From: Jiangella sp. DSM 45060
GTDB lineage: Bacteria; Actinomycetota; Actinomycetes; Jiangellales; Jiangellaceae
Assembly: GCF_900105175.1 (NCBI RefSeq)
Contig: NZ_LT629771.1
Coordinates: 6,654,622 to 6,718,621 of the forward strand
DNA length: 64,000 nucleotides
Reading direction: 5' to 3'
Shown: piece by piece, positions 25,825-35,247 of the stretch
Numbering within the stretch: position 1 is the stretch's first letter
How the letters are laid out: the number at the start of each line of letters is the position of its first letter
Translations under genes and position numbers: made by a program
The notes under the pieces: generated by a model
Databases searched by the model: none
Seen by the model: the letters and a program-made list of their open reading frames with translations, nothing else
What the model was told of the DNA's origin: nothing

Positions 25825-27086
25825 GTCGCGACCGGCGTCAGCAGCTCGCGTCCGCCGAGGAACGGGCGCAGCGCCTTCGGCACGTACACCGAGCCGTCGG
25901 GCTGCTGGTGGTTCTCGAGCAGCGCCACGATCCACCGGGTGGTGGCCAGCGTGCCGTTGAGCGTCGCGACCGGACGGGTGCCGGCGTCGGTGCGTTCGCG
26001 GACGCCGAGGCGCCGGGCCTGGAACGTCGTGCAATTCGACGTGGACGTCAGCTCGAGGTAGCGCTGCTGCGACGGCAGCCACGCCTCGCAGTCGAACTTG
26101 CGGGCCGCGCTGGACCCGAGGTCGCCCGCGGCGACGTCGATGACGCGGTACGGCAGCTCCATGTCGCCCAGCATCTGCTCCTCCCACCCGAGCAGGCGCG
26201 CGTGCTCGTCGGCGGCGTCCTCCTCGTGGCAGTAGCAGAACATCTCGACCTTGTGGAACTGGTGAACGCGGATGATCCCGCGGGTGTCCTTTCCGTAAGA
26301 ACCCGCTTCGCGGCGGTAGCAGGCCGACCAGCCGGCGTAGCGCAGCGGCCCGTCGGAGAGGTCGACGATCTCGTCGGCGTGGTAGCCCGCCAGCGCGACC
26401 TCGCTGGTGCCGACGAGGTACAGGTCGTCGGCGTCGATGCGGTAGACCTCGTCGGCGTGCGCGCCGAGGAAGCCGGTGCCGCCCATGATCTCGGGCCGCA
26501 CCAGCGTGGGCGTGATGACCGGCGTGAACCCGGCGGCGACCGCGGTGGCCATGCCGTGGTTGAGGATGGCCAACTCGAGCTGCGCACCCACCCCGGTGAG
26601 GAAGTAGAACCGGGCGCCGGACACCTTCGCGCCGCGCTCGGTGTCGATGGCGCGCAGCCCCTCGCCCAGCTCGAGGTGGTCGCGAACGGTGTCGAGGGTC
26701 GGCTTGTCGCCCACCTCGCGGAGCACGGCGTAGTCGTCCTCGCCGCCCGCGGGCACGCCGTCGAGCACGAGGTTCGACGGCACCCGCGCCAGCTCGTCGA
26801 GCTTCGCCTGCGCGTCGTCGGCGGCGGCCTCGGCGCTCTTCACCGCGGCCGCGAGCTCACGGGTGGTGGCGAGCAGCTGCTGCTTCTCGTCGGGTGCGGC
26901 CTTCGGGATGAGCTTGCCCAGGCGCTTCTGCTCCGCGCGCAGCCGCTCGAACTCGGCCAGGGAGGACCGGCGCGACTCGTCGGCGGCGAGCAACTCGTCG
27001 ACGACGGTCTCGCTCTCGCCGCGCGCTCGCTGCGAGGCGCGGACACGGTCGGGGTCTTCCCGGATCAGGCGCAGATCTAGCACCAC
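25821..27086 (-). CDS. serS: Seryl-tRNA synthetase
   Basis: This 421-residue class II synthetase charges tRNA-Ser in the cytoplasm. The N-terminal coiled-coil arm (residues 28-100) that holds the tRNA variable arm is present ([20 protein letters not shown]). Catalytic motif 2 is in [20 protein letters not shown] and motif 3 in the [15 protein letters not shown] stretch. Length and motifs are complete, so the enzyme should be functional. The GTG start at 27086 gives the canonical (M)[15 protein letters not shown]-terminus. No tRNA-Ser gene is next to it. Confidence 0.97.
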   Translation of the reverse strand: MVLDLRLIREDPDRVRASQRARGESETVVDELLAADESRRSSLAEFERLRAEQKRLGKLIPKAAPDEKQQLLATTRELAAAVKSAEAAADDAQAKLDELARVPSNLVLDGVPAGGEDDYAVLREVGDKPTLDTVRDHLELGEGLRAIDTERGAKVSGARFYFLTGVGAQLELAILNHGMATAVAAGFTPVITPTLVRPEIMGGTGFLGAHADEVYRIDADDLYLVGTSEVALAGYHADEIVDLSDGPLRYAGWSACYRREAGSYGKDTRGIIRVHQFHKVEMFCYCHEEDAADEHARLLGWEEQMLGDMELPYRVIDVAAGDLGSSAARKFDCEAWLPSQQRYLELTSTSNCTTFQARRLGVRERTDAGTRPVATLNGTLATTRWIVALLENHQQPDGSVYVPKALRPFLGGRELLTPVAT

Positions 27087-27126
27087 CCGAGGGTATCGGG
27101 CCGGGGCGCGGGAGCGCGCGGGGGTT

Positions 27127-28062
27127 TCAGCCGCGCAGCTGCGCCAGCCACTCCGCGGCGTCGGTGAAGTCGCTGTTCGACGTGCCGGGGAGGACGGGTG
27201 GCCGGACGCCGTCGGCGCGGGGGTAGGAGCCGAGGAAGCGCACCGTGGCGCACACTCGGCGCAGGCCCATCATCGCCTCGCCGACCCGGGCGTCGGCGAC
27301 GTGGCCCTCGACGTCGATGGCGAAGCAGTAGCGGCCCATGCCGTTGCCGGTGGGCCGCGACTCGATGCGGGTGAGGTTCACGCCCCGGGCGGAGAACTGC
27401 TCGAGGATCTCGAGCAGCGCGCCGGGGTGGTCGTCGCGGATGAAGGCGACGAGGGTGGTCTTGTCGGAGCCGGTCGGACGCCCCGGCCGCCCCGGCGGCG
27501 TGACGAGGACGAAGCGGGTGACGGCGTCGGAGTCTTCACCGATGTCGACGGCGAGGGCGTCGAGGCCGTAGCGCTCGCCGGCCAGCGGCGCGGCGATGGC
27601 GGCGTCGGCGACGGTGCCGTCGGGGCCGGGCGTGCGGCCGGCGACGGACGCGGCGGCGGCGGCCGTCGACGGGCCGAGGGAGATGACGGCGTCGGGCAGC
27701 TTCGCCGTGACCCACGCGCGGCACTGCGCCTCGGCCACCGGGTGCGTGACGATGCGCCGGATGCCGGCGAGGTCCGTACCGGGGCGGGCGAGCAGCGTGA
27801 ACGTGACCGGCAGCAGCACCTCGGCGGTGATGGCGAGCGGCTCGCCGCGGATCAGCTCGTCGAGCGTGGCGTTGACCGACCCTTCGACGGAGTTCTCGAC
27901 GGGGACGACGGCGCCGGAGACCTCGCCGGTACGCACGGCGTTGATGGCGGCGTGCACCGTGGGCGACGGCTCCAGCGTCGCGCCGGCCAGGGCGGGGAAC
28001 CGCAGGGCGGCCGCCTCGGTGAACGTCGCCTCCGGGCCGAGATAGGCGTAACGATCGGTCAT
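27127..28062 (-). CDS. pheA: Prephenate dehydratase
   Basis: This 311-residue enzyme converts prephenate to phenylpyruvate in phenylalanine synthesis. The N-terminal dehydratase domain starts [14 protein letters not shown] and keeps the catalytic TRF motif (VTRFVLV) near residue 183. The C-terminal ACT domain has the Phe-binding motifs GALLEIL and ESRPTG, so feedback inhibition by phenylalanine is expected. It lies 40 nt upstream of serS and is probably cotranscribed. It is divergent from the large membrane protein, with an 82-nt gap. Confidence 0.96.
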   Translation of the reverse strand: MTDRYAYLGPEATFTEAAALRFPALAGATLEPSPTVHAAINAVRTGEVSGAVVPVENSVEGSVNATLDELIRGEPLAITAEVLLPVTFTLLARPGTDLAGIRRIVTHPVAEAQCRAWVTAKLPDAVISLGPSTAAAAASVAGRTPGPDGTVADAAIAAPLAGERYGLDALAVDIGEDSDAVTRFVLVTPPGRPGRPTGSDKTTLVAFIRDDHPGALLEILEQFSARGVNLTRIESRPTGNGMGRYCFAIDVEGHVADARVGEAMMGLRRVCATVRFLGSYPRADGVRPPVLPGTSNSDFTDAAEWLAQLRG

Positions 28063-28144
28063 GGTCAGAAGACTAGTGTGTCAGCCTGGCCACAATTAGC
28101 GCCGTCGTTGGCGTGAGATCGGCCCGCTACGGATACGGTCGTGC

Positions 28145-30460
28145 ATGATGGACGTGGAGCGCGCAGGCAGCAGCGGCACGCATCCCGGCGCCGTACGGCA
28201 CCGGGTGCGGGCGGGCCGGGCTCGCCTCGCCGGCCTCCTCGTGGCCCTGCTCGCGGTCCTCGCCCCGCTCCTGACGGCGTCCCCCGCGGCCGCCGAGACA
28301 CCGGCGCCGTCCACCACGTCCGACCCGCAGCAGCGCGTCGTCCTCCTCGGCATCCCGGGCCTGTCGTGGCCCGACATCACCCCCGAGGGCATGCCCACCC
28401 TCTATGACATGGCGGGCTCCGAGGCGGCCGGATCGCTGACGGTGCGCACCGTCCGCACCCGCACCTGCGTGGTCGACGGCTGGCTGACGGTGAGCTCGGG
28501 GCGCCGCTCCACCGACCTCCACGACATCGACGCCGACGGCGGGGGCGACCGCTTCTGCCGCCAGCCGCCGGAGCCGACGTCCGCGCCCGACGGTCCTGGC
28601 GTCGTCGTGCCGGGCTGGGAACTGCTGCAGCAGCAACAGGACGACAACTCCTACAACGCCGAGATCGGCCTGCTCGGCGACCGCCTGGCCGAGGCCGGCG
28701 TGTGCGCCACGGCGGTCGGCCCGGGCGCGGCGCTGGCGCTGGCCGACTCCACCGGGCGGGTCGCGTCGTACCACCAGAGCTCCGGCGACATCGGCGCCGG
28801 GCTGCTGAACCAGTGCCCGGTCACGGTCGTCGACCTCGGCGGGCTGTCGAACCCGGCGCCGAACGGCAGCGACGAGCTCGCCGACCAAGCCGCACTCGAC
28901 GCCCGCGCTCAGACCGCGGCCGCCATCGACCAGCAGGTCAAGCGCATCATCGACCAGCTGCCGCCCGACACCGCGCTGATGATCGCGGGCCTGTCCGACA
29001 GCGTCGGCACCACCATCCCGCTGCCTGACGAGCCGACACCCATCCCGCCGGCCGGGCTGCGCGCCGCGCTCGCGATGGGCCCCATCGCCGACGGCGGCAC
29101 GTTCGGGCCGAACTGGCTCACGTCGTCGTCCACGCTGTGGCCGGGCCTGGTGCAGCTCACCGACATCGCGCCGACGCTGCTCGCCTACGCCGGCGTCGAG
29201 GACCCCGCGAAGGACGTCGTCGGACGGCCGTGGCGGGCGGCCGGCCCGCACCCGGGCAGCTCCGCGGGCACGGTGTCCGAGCTGATCGGCGTCGACCGCG
29301 CGTCGGCGATCTACCGCGACCAGTCCGGGCCGTTCTTCCAGATCCTCGGCGGGCTGCTGGTGGTCGTGTGCGCGGCGGCCCTGCTGGCGCTGCTGCGCGG
29401 CGTCTCGTTCCGCCCGGCCGTCCTGCGTGTCGTGCAGGTGGTGGCCGTGCTCGTGGCGGCCGCGCCGGTGGCGTCGTACCTCGCCAACATCACCCGGTGG
29501 TGGCGCTACGACCAGCCCAACACCGTGCTGTGGACGTCGATCGTGGTCAGCACGCTGGCGCTGACCATCGTCGCGCTGGCCGGGCCGTGGCGGCGGCGCG
29601 CCTACGGCCCGCCGGGCGTGGTGGCCGGGGTGACGGCCACGGTGCTGGCGGTCGATGTCGCCAGCGGGTCGAGCCTGCAGCAGTCCAGCCTGCTGGGACT
29701 CTCGCCGCTGGTGGCCGGCCGCTTCTACGGCTTCGGCAACATCCCGTTCGCGATCTTCGTGGTGGCCAGCTTGGTGGCCGCGGCGGCGCTGGGCCAGTGG
29801 CTGCTCGACATCGGCAAGTCCCGGCGGTTCGCCGCTGGCGCGGTGGCCGCCGTCGGCATGATCGCCGTGGTGGTCGACGGCGCGCCGCAGGCCGGCGCCG
29901 ACGTCGGCGGCATCCTGGCCGCGATCCCCGGCTTCGCCGTCCTCGTGCTCGGCACCCTCGGCGCCCGCATCACCATCGCGAAGCTGGCGCTCGCCGCGCT
30001 CGGCGCGACGGCGCTGTTCGGGCTGTTCGCGTTCCTCGACTGGCTGCGCCCGCCCGGCTCGCGCACCCACTTCGGCAGCTTCTTCGCCGACCTGCTCTCC
30101 GGCGACGCGCTGACGGTGATCTTCCGCAAGGCCGAGGCGTCGCTCGGCACGCTGGAACGCTGGCCGATCTACGGCTGGCTGGTGCCGCTGGCGTACCTGC
30201 TGATCCTGTGGCTGATCCGCCCCGACGGCGAGAACGCGGTCAGCCGCACGGTGCAGCACTGGTCGCTGTTCCGGTACCTGGTGTGGGCGGCGCTGCTGAC
30301 CGGCGCGGCCGGGTTCGCCGCCAACGACTCCGGCATCATTGTGCCTGCGCTGCTGCTGACGGTGGGCGTGCCGCTGGGCATGGCGGCGGTCGCCGCGTCG
30401 CAGGGCCCGACGCCGGCGCCGTCACCCGCCGAGCGCGAGCTGCTGACGCCGTCACCCTAG
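28145..30460 (+). CDS. Large membrane protein with alkaline-phosphatase-like extracytoplasmic domain
   Basis: This 771-residue protein has an N-terminal signal/anchor helix (residues 28-48, ending SPAAAE) and an extracytoplasmic domain at about 60-365. That domain has the fold pattern of alkaline-phosphatase/phosphopentomutase-like proteins: VVLLGIPGLSWPDI at the start and LTDIAPTLLAYAGV near residue 340. About eight to ten transmembrane segments follow (385-745). It is a conserved actinobacterial gene beside pheA and serS; the catalytic metal ligands are not obvious and the function is unknown. Starts at 28145 or 28148 are equally possible. Confidence 0.85.
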   Translation: MMDVERAGSSGTHPGAVRHRVRAGRARLAGLLVALLAVLAPLLTASPAAAETPAPSTTSDPQQRVVLLGIPGLSWPDITPEGMPTLYDMAGSEAAGSLTVRTVRTRTCVVDGWLTVSSGRRSTDLHDIDADGGGDRFCRQPPEPTSAPDGPGVVVPGWELLQQQQDDNSYNAEIGLLGDRLAEAGVCATAVGPGAALALADSTGRVASYHQSSGDIGAGLLNQCPVTVVDLGGLSNPAPNGSDELADQAALDARAQTAAAIDQQVKRIIDQLPPDTALMIAGLSDSVGTTIPLPDEPTPIPPAGLRAALAMGPIADGGTFGPNWLTSSSTLWPGLVQLTDIAPTLLAYAGVEDPAKDVVGRPWRAAGPHPGSSAGTVSELIGVDRASAIYRDQSGPFFQILGGLLVVVCAAALLALLRGVSFRPAVLRVVQVVAVLVAAAPVASYLANITRWWRYDQPNTVLWTSIVVSTLALTIVALAGPWRRRAYGPPGVVAGVTATVLAVDVASGSSLQQSSLLGLSPLVAGRFYGFGNIPFAIFVVASLVAAAALGQWLLDIGKSRRFAAGAVAAVGMIAVVVDGAPQAGADVGGILAAIPGFAVLVLGTLGARITIAKLALAALGATALFGLFAFLDWLRPPGSRTHFGSFFADLLSGDALTVIFRKAEASLGTLERWPIYGWLVPLAYLLILWLIRPDGENAVSRTVQHWSLFRYLVWAALLTGAAGFAANDSGIIVPALLLTVGVPLGMAAVAASQGPTPAPSPAERELLTPSP

Positions 30461-31273
30461 AGCGGCGACGCGCTCCAGCAGCCGGGTCTCCTCGTCGGCG
30501 CCGAGCGGCACCTCGAGCACCCGCAGCCACTCGACGAGCTCGCCGTCGCGCAGGTCGCGGTGCTCCGTGGCCTCGCCGGGCCGGCGGATGGTCACCGTGC
30601 GGTGGGTGACCATGACGTGCCGGCCGGGCAGGTGCTTGCCGACCATGAGGCCGGTGCGGAAGTGGATGCCGGGGAACGTGCTGGTGTAGTGGTGCGCCAT
30701 GACGACGTCGATCGGCTTCACGTCGTACTCGTCCGTCGTGTGCGCCAGCTCCCACCCCGCCTCGCGGAAGCGCTGCAGCCCCCAGAGTCCGGGCCCGGTG
30801 CTGACGACGCGGTACGGCCAGCCGTCCTGGTCGGACTCGGCGCCGTCGGCCAGCGGCGTCGGCCGCAGCAGGCCCATGCCGAACCCGGGGTCGCAGAGCA
30901 GCCGTTCGCCGTCCAGGACGACCTCGACGACCATGTGGCTGCGGCCCTGCTGGGTGCCGGCCGCGGGGTCGCCGACGCGGCCGAGATGCCGGACGACGTC
31001 GTAGCCGAGCCGCTGCAGCGCCGCGGCGACGATCGTCGAGTGCTCGAAGCAGTAGCCGCCACGACCGCGGCCGGCGAACTTCGCCTGGACGGCGGGCAGC
31101 CCCACCCCCGGATGTTGGTCGAGCAGGACGTCGACGTTGTCGAAGGTGAACGTGCGGACGTGCGCCTCGTGCAACTCGTCGAGGGCCGCCCGGCTCGGCG
31201 GGCGCTGCGCGATGCCCAGCCGGCCCAGGTAGCCGTCGAGATCGAGCCGATCGGTCTCCCAGGCGTCAGACAC
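30452..31273 (-). CDS. Arylamine N-acetyltransferase
   Basis: This 273-residue enzyme has the Cys-His-Asp triad of the NAT family: Cys in RGGYCFEHS near residue 73, His in SHMVVEVVLDG near 112, and Asp in LCDPGFGMG near 129. It transfers acetyl, or propionyl in some actinomycetes, from CoA to arylamines and hydrazines. Its 3' end overlaps the convergent membrane-protein gene by 9 nt, and its start overlaps the 3' end of the upstream glycosyltransferase gene by 8 nt. Confidence 0.94.
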   Translation of the reverse strand: MSDAWETDRLDLDGYLGRLGIAQRPPSRAALDELHEAHVRTFTFDNVDVLLDQHPGVGLPAVQAKFAGRGRGGYCFEHSTIVAAALQRLGYDVVRHLGRVGDPAAGTQQGRSHMVVEVVLDGERLLCDPGFGMGLLRPTPLADGAESDQDGWPYRVVSTGPGLWGLQRFREAGWELAHTTDEYDVKPIDVVMAHHYTSTFPGIHFRTGLMVGKHLPGRHVMVTHRTVTIRRPGEATEHRDLRDGELVEWLRVLEVPLGADEETRLLERVAALG

Positions 31274-32021
31274 GGCGGAACCGGGCCGGGGCGGACGGGC
31301 GGATGCCGCGGGTGACCAGCGCCCGCATGACGTGGGCGTACTGCTTGCCGCGGTGCAGCTGGGCCTTGAGGTCGGTGCCGGTGACGCGGTGATGGAACTC
31401 GACGTCGACCTCGACGACGCGGAAGCCGGCCCGCAGCAGGTCGATGGTGAGGCCGGTCTCGACGCCGAACCCCTCGGCCAGCGGCAGCGCGGCCTCGAAC
31501 GCGGGCCGGGTGAGGCAGCGCTGGCCGGACAGCGGCTGCGTGGCCGTCCAGCCGGTGGCCCGCTCGATGCCGGTGCGGGCGAGGTCGACCACGAGCCCGC
31601 GGCCGCCGCCCTCGGTGCGCTGGGCGGGCAGCACGCCGATGGTCATGTCGGCCTCACCGGCCAGGACCGGGCCGATCAGCGGCTTCGCGTTGCCCGCCGT
31701 CGACTCGAGGTCGGCGTCGAGGAAGAGCAGCGCGCGCGGCGCCGTGCGGCCGGTCTCGCGCGCCTCGATGGCGGCCAGCGCCGTGGCGCCGGTCTCCATG
31801 GCGGCGGCCTTGCCGCGGTTGCGGGCGTGCCCGACGACGATGGCGCCGGCCTCGGTGGCCGTGGCGGACGTGCGGTCGGCGGAGCCGTCGTCGACCACGA
31901 CGACGAGATCGACCCCCGGGATGCTCTTGGTGGCCTCGACGGTGGCCGCGATGCGGTCCTGCTCGTCCTTGGCCGGGATGATCGCGGCGACGCCGTCGGC
32001 CCGTGGGTCCTCGGTGGTCAT
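31266..32021 (-). CDS. Family 2 glycosyltransferase (dolichyl/polyprenyl-phosphate-sugar synthase type)
   Basis: This 251-residue GT-A enzyme starts AAIIPAKDEQDRIAATVE and has VVVVDDGSADRTSATA and the metal-binding FLDADLES motif near residue 98. No C-terminal membrane helices are seen, so it is a soluble or peripheral enzyme. It probably moves a sugar from a nucleotide donor to a lipid phosphate or other acceptor. The start is the ATG at 32021. It is divergent from arcA (36-nt gap). Confidence 0.88.
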   Translation of the reverse strand: MTTEDPRADGVAAIIPAKDEQDRIAATVEATKSIPGVDLVVVVDDGSADRTSATATEAGAIVVGHARNRGKAAAMETGATALAAIEARETGRTAPRALLFLDADLESTAGNAKPLIGPVLAGEADMTIGVLPAQRTEGGGRGLVVDLARTGIERATGWTATQPLSGQRCLTRPAFEAALPLAEGFGVETGLTIDLLRAGFRVVEVDVEFHHRVTGTDLKAQLHRGKQYAHVMRALVTRGIRPSAPARFRRV

Positions 32022-32057
32022 GGGCGCCAAGCTTAGGGGCTGTAGCCTCTGCTCTCG

Positions 32058-33284
32058 ATGACAACGTCCGCGTCCACCACCGTCGACGCCGCCGACTCCG
32101 AGGTCGGGCGGCTGCGCACCGTCATGCTGCACCGGCCCGGTCCGGAGCTGAAGCGGCTCACACCGCGCAACAACGACAAGCTGCTGTTCGACGGCGTCCC
32201 CTGGGTGGGCCGAGCGCAGGAGGAGCACGACGCGTTCGCCGGCACGCTGCGCGATCACGGCGTCGAGGTGCTCTACCTCGCCGACCTGCTGACGCAGACG
32301 CTGTCCGGCGACGACGCGCGCCACGAGTGCGTCGAGGCGGCGCTGGCCGACCCACGCCACGGCGACACCTTGCGCGACGTGCTCCGGTCACACCTCGGCG
32401 GGCTGCACCCCGACGACCTCGCCCAGGTGCTCATGGCCGGGCTTGCGCACGAGGAGCTGCGGTCCGGCCGCGGGCTCACCTATCGGCTGATGGACCCCCA
32501 CGACTTCGTGATCGACCCGCTGCCGAACCTCTTGTTCACCCGCGACTCCAGCGTGCGCATCGGCGACCACGTCGCCGTCACCAGCCTCGCCATGGCCGCG
32601 CGGCGCCGCGAGACCAGCCTGACGTCGGCGATCTACCGGCACCACCCGCGCTTCGCCGGGATGCCGGAGGTGTACGGACCGCAGCTGGAGAACCTCGAGG
32701 GCGGCGACGTGCTGCTGCTCGGGCCCGGTGTCGTCGCGGTCGGCACCGGCGAGCGCACCACGCCGGCCGGCGTCGAGCGGCTGGCCCGCAACGTGCTCAG
32801 CGGCGGCCTCGCGCACACCGTCCTGGCCGTCCCGATCGCGCAGGACCGCGCCACGATGCACCTCGACACCGTGCTCACGATGGTCGACCACGACGCCATC
32901 GTCATGTACCCGAACGTCGCCGACGAGCTGACGGCGGTCGCCCTGCGGTGGTCCGGCGACGACCTCGTCATCGACCCCGAGCCGGCGCCGTTCGTCGAGG
33001 CGGCCGCGGCGGCCATGGGCATCGACGCGCTGCGCATCGTCGAGACCGGCCTCGACCCCGTCACCGCCGAGCGTGAGCAGTGGGACGACGGCAACAACAC
33101 GCTGGCCATCGGGCCGCGGCTGGCCGTCGCCTACGAGCGCAACATCGAGACAAACGCCCGGCTCGAGGACGCCGGCATCGAGGTGCTGCGCATCGCCGGC
33201 AGCGAGCTGGGCTCCGGCCGGGGCGGGCCGCGGTGCATGTCGTGCCCGATCCGCCGCGACTCCGCGCTGGCGAACCCGCACTGA
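32058..33284 (+). CDS. arcA: Arginine deiminase
   Basis: This 408-residue enzyme hydrolyses L-arginine to citrulline and ammonia. Family motifs are complete: [20 protein letters not shown] near residues 144-163, [26 protein letters not shown] with the catalytic His, and [12 protein letters not shown] with the nucleophilic Cys near 398. No other arc gene (carbamoyltransferase, carbamate kinase or antiporter) is next to it, as is common in actinomycetes. A C-loop hairpin lies 138 nt after its stop. Confidence 0.95.
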   Translation: MTTSASTTVDAADSEVGRLRTVMLHRPGPELKRLTPRNNDKLLFDGVPWVGRAQEEHDAFAGTLRDHGVEVLYLADLLTQTLSGDDARHECVEAALADPRHGDTLRDVLRSHLGGLHPDDLAQVLMAGLAHEELRSGRGLTYRLMDPHDFVIDPLPNLLFTRDSSVRIGDHVAVTSLAMAARRRETSLTSAIYRHHPRFAGMPEVYGPQLENLEGGDVLLLGPGVVAVGTGERTTPAGVERLARNVLSGGLAHTVLAVPIAQDRATMHLDTVLTMVDHDAIVMYPNVADELTAVALRWSGDDLVIDPEPAPFVEAAAAAMGIDALRIVETGLDPVTAEREQWDDGNNTLAIGPRLAVAYERNIETNARLEDAGIEVLRIAGSELGSGRGGPRCMSCPIRRDSALANPH

Positions 33285-33390
33285 CGCCGGAGTTACCTCG
33301 CGCCACGGCACCGTTTCGACAACGGTACAGACCGGTCGAGACCGGAACGTAACGGAATGAATCTCAAGAAGTCGCCAATCAGTGGAACTT

Positions 33391-33465
33391 CTACCCTTGG
33401 TAGGCGGTAAGCTCCAAAGAGGCCCCGGTCGCTCGTGTTCCCCCGTCGTGAGCGGTCGGGGTCTT
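33391..33465 (+). ncRNA. Candidate structured RNA or arcA terminator with C-rich loop
   Basis: A short hairpin (stem CTACC/GGTAG, 33391-33403) is followed by a 15-bp stem (33423-33437 with 33447-33461). The long stem includes four G-T pairs that fold only as G-U in + strand RNA. Its 9-nt loop is TTCCCCCGT, followed by a pyrimidine run, TCTTCTCT. The 204-nt gap 33285-33488 holds no gene. It could be the arcA terminator; the C-rich loop also recalls actinobacterial 6C-type RNAs, but it has only five C residues and I cannot confirm a family. Confidence 0.4.
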
Positions 33466-33488
33466 CTCTGCACCGGGCGCCGGTGACG

Positions 33489-34406
33489 TCAGCGGATGGT
33501 CACCTGACGGTTCGCGAGGCCGGCCCGCGCGCGGCGCTGCTCGGACGTCAGCGGCGCCTTCTCGGCCACCGCCGCGGCCAGCCGTTCGCCCAGCGCGGCG
33601 GCGGGTTCCTCGACGGCGTCGGCGGGCGTGCCGTCGACCAGATCCCAGACCGGGACGAGCAGGCCGGCGGCGCGGAACGTGCCGAGCAGCCGGGTGCCCT
33701 CGCCGAGCGTGTCGTCACCCGCGGCGTGCAGCCGTGCCAGCCCGTCGAGCAGCGGCTCCTCGTCGTACGGGAGTACCCAGCGGACCTGGTCGCGGTCGCC
33801 GAGGCTGCACCAGTAGGCCGCCTCGACCGACGTCAGCCGGGCCGCCGGAACGACGGCCGAATTGGCCTCTTCGAGCGCCGCCTTGGCCTCCGAAGCAGCA
33901 TCCGACTCGGGATCCAACCAGTAGTCGAATCCGTCGTGAACCGTCACCTGGAATTCCGCGTCGGTGTCGATGAGGTCGTGCAGACGGGGCGCGCCGGCCG
34001 TGCGCGGCGCCGGGCTCACCGTCGAGCCGGGCTCGGTCTCGAGCGCCGCGGCCAGCGTGTGCCCGAGGTCGGCGGCGGGGTCGCCGGTGGACGTCATGGT
34101 CTGCAGCGCCAGCAGGATCTCGCCGTTCTCGCGCACCAGCGCCGGGAACGCGCCCGGCAGCAGCGTGCAGACGACGACGGAGCGGTCGTCGCCCGAGGCC
34201 AGCCGCAGCGGCGCGGTGGCGGCGGACACGATCTCGCGCATGGCCACCCAGTCGCACTCGCCCGGCAGCCCGGCGAACGGCCGGACGACGTACTGCCGCT
34301 CGGCGTCGCGGGCCTGCTTGCCGTGGCAGACCTTGTAGCGCTTGCCCGAGCCGCACGGGCAGGGCTGGCGGGGGCCGACGACGGGAACTTCGGTAGTGGC
34401 ACTCAC
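33489..34406 (-). CDS. DUF5926 family protein with SEC-C zinc motif
   Basis: This 305-residue cytoplasmic protein has an N-terminal SEC-C zinc-binding motif, CPCGSGKRYKVCHG (residues 16-29), as in the tail of SecA. A conserved DUF5926 domain follows. The SEC-C motif suggests binding to nucleic acid or protein partners, but the function of DUF5926 is unknown; it is a conserved single-copy type of gene in actinobacteria. Start ATG at 34406. The gene is convergent with arcA and the C-loop hairpin. Confidence 0.88.
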   Translation of the reverse strand: MSATTEVPVVGPRQPCPCGSGKRYKVCHGKQARDAERQYVVRPFAGLPGECDWVAMREIVSAATAPLRLASGDDRSVVVCTLLPGAFPALVRENGEILLALQTMTSTGDPAADLGHTLAAALETEPGSTVSPAPRTAGAPRLHDLIDTDAEFQVTVHDGFDYWLDPESDAASEAKAALEEANSAVVPAARLTSVEAAYWCSLGDRDQVRWVLPYDEEPLLDGLARLHAAGDDTLGEGTRLLGTFRAAGLLVPVWDLVDGTPADAVEEPAAALGERLAAAVAEKAPLTSEQRRARAGLANRQVTIR

Positions 34407-34455
34407 GACAGGCGAGGGTAGCCGGTTCCGGCCGCCGGGTGTGAGCCGGACGGCG

Positions 34456-34908
34456 TCAGGCGCCGGAGTTCCACGGGCCGACGACGGCGTGCACCGTCAC
34501 CCGGCCGGGCTCGGAGCGCACCCGCCACTCGCGCGCGATGGCGTCGACGATGGACAGCCCGCGGCCTTGGTCCTCGGTGGACGTCGCCTGGCGCACGCGC
34601 GGGCGCTCGGAGCCGCCGCCGTCGCTGACCTCGATGAGGACGTCGTCGCCCAGGACCGCCCACTGCAGCACGACCCCGGTGCGGGTGCCGCTGAGCGGCA
34701 GCGGCTGCGCGTGCAGGATGGCGTTGGTGACGAGCTCGGTGACGACGATGAGCGCGTTCTCGATGACCGTGGGAGAGACGTTGGTGTTGCGAAGGTCTTC
34801 GGCGACCAGGTGGCGAGCGTGCGGCACGTTGCTGACCTCACCGGTCAGCTCGACGGAGCGTGCGCTGTTGGATCGAGCCTCACGCCTCGTGGCCACGACT
34901 CGACCCAC
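34456..34908 (-). CDS. RsbW-like HATPase anti-sigma/regulatory protein
   Basis: This 150-residue single-domain GHKL ATPase has N-box ELVTNAILHA, G1 box EVSDGGGSERP and G2 box GRGLSIVDAIA. Such proteins in actinomycetes act as anti-sigma factors or serine kinases in partner-switching. The GTG at 34908 is preferred over longer in-frame starts because a GGGAG ribosome site (34917-34921) lies 8 nt upstream. No anti-anti-sigma gene is adjacent, so the partner is unknown. Confidence 0.88.
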   Translation of the reverse strand: MGRVVATRREARSNSARSVELTGEVSNVPHARHLVAEDLRNTNVSPTVIENALIVVTELVTNAILHAQPLPLSGTRTGVVLQWAVLGDDVLIEVSDGGGSERPRVRQATSTEDQGRGLSIVDAIAREWRVRSEPGRVTVHAVVGPWNSGA

Positions 34909-35247
34909 TGGTTGATCTCCCTTCACCGGACCCACGCCACCCGCATCCAGTGGTGCCCACTGCACGACTCTGCCAAACCTCCCGACAGTGAACCATTCGC
35001 CACCCGATCACGTCCATATGTTGAGATGTGACTTCTCCGGCTCTCCGGTTTCGCGGCCGACTGTGCAGGTGGCCGGGCTATGACCGTCACACCGTTGATC
35101 ACCAGCGCGTTTACCTGATCTTGCGCTGCCGGTGGGCGCGCGGGCCGGTGATCGTGATGCCCACATCGCGCGGATATGTCCGGCCGTGGCTCTTCCTTCC
35201 GTGCCGAAGTGGCGGATCGACCGCTAGGTTAGGGCGGGGCGGAGAGG
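34909..35247. promoter_or_regulatory. 339-nt intergenic region between divergent HATPase and flavohemoprotein genes
   Basis: No convincing gene or RNA was found here. The region should contain both divergent promoters. A possible -10 TAGGTT (35225-35230) sits 17 nt before the flavohemoprotein start, but its -35 is poor. AT-richer patches (near 35010-35035 and 35105-35125) are consistent with promoter DNA. No clear inverted repeat for a nitric-oxide-sensing regulator was seen. Confidence 0.3.

Noticed and set aside
33285-33488. Assignment of the arcA downstream hairpin to the known 6C RNA family
   Set aside because: The loop has five, not six, cytosines, and the first hairpin lacks a C-run, so only a generic structured-RNA or terminator call is made.
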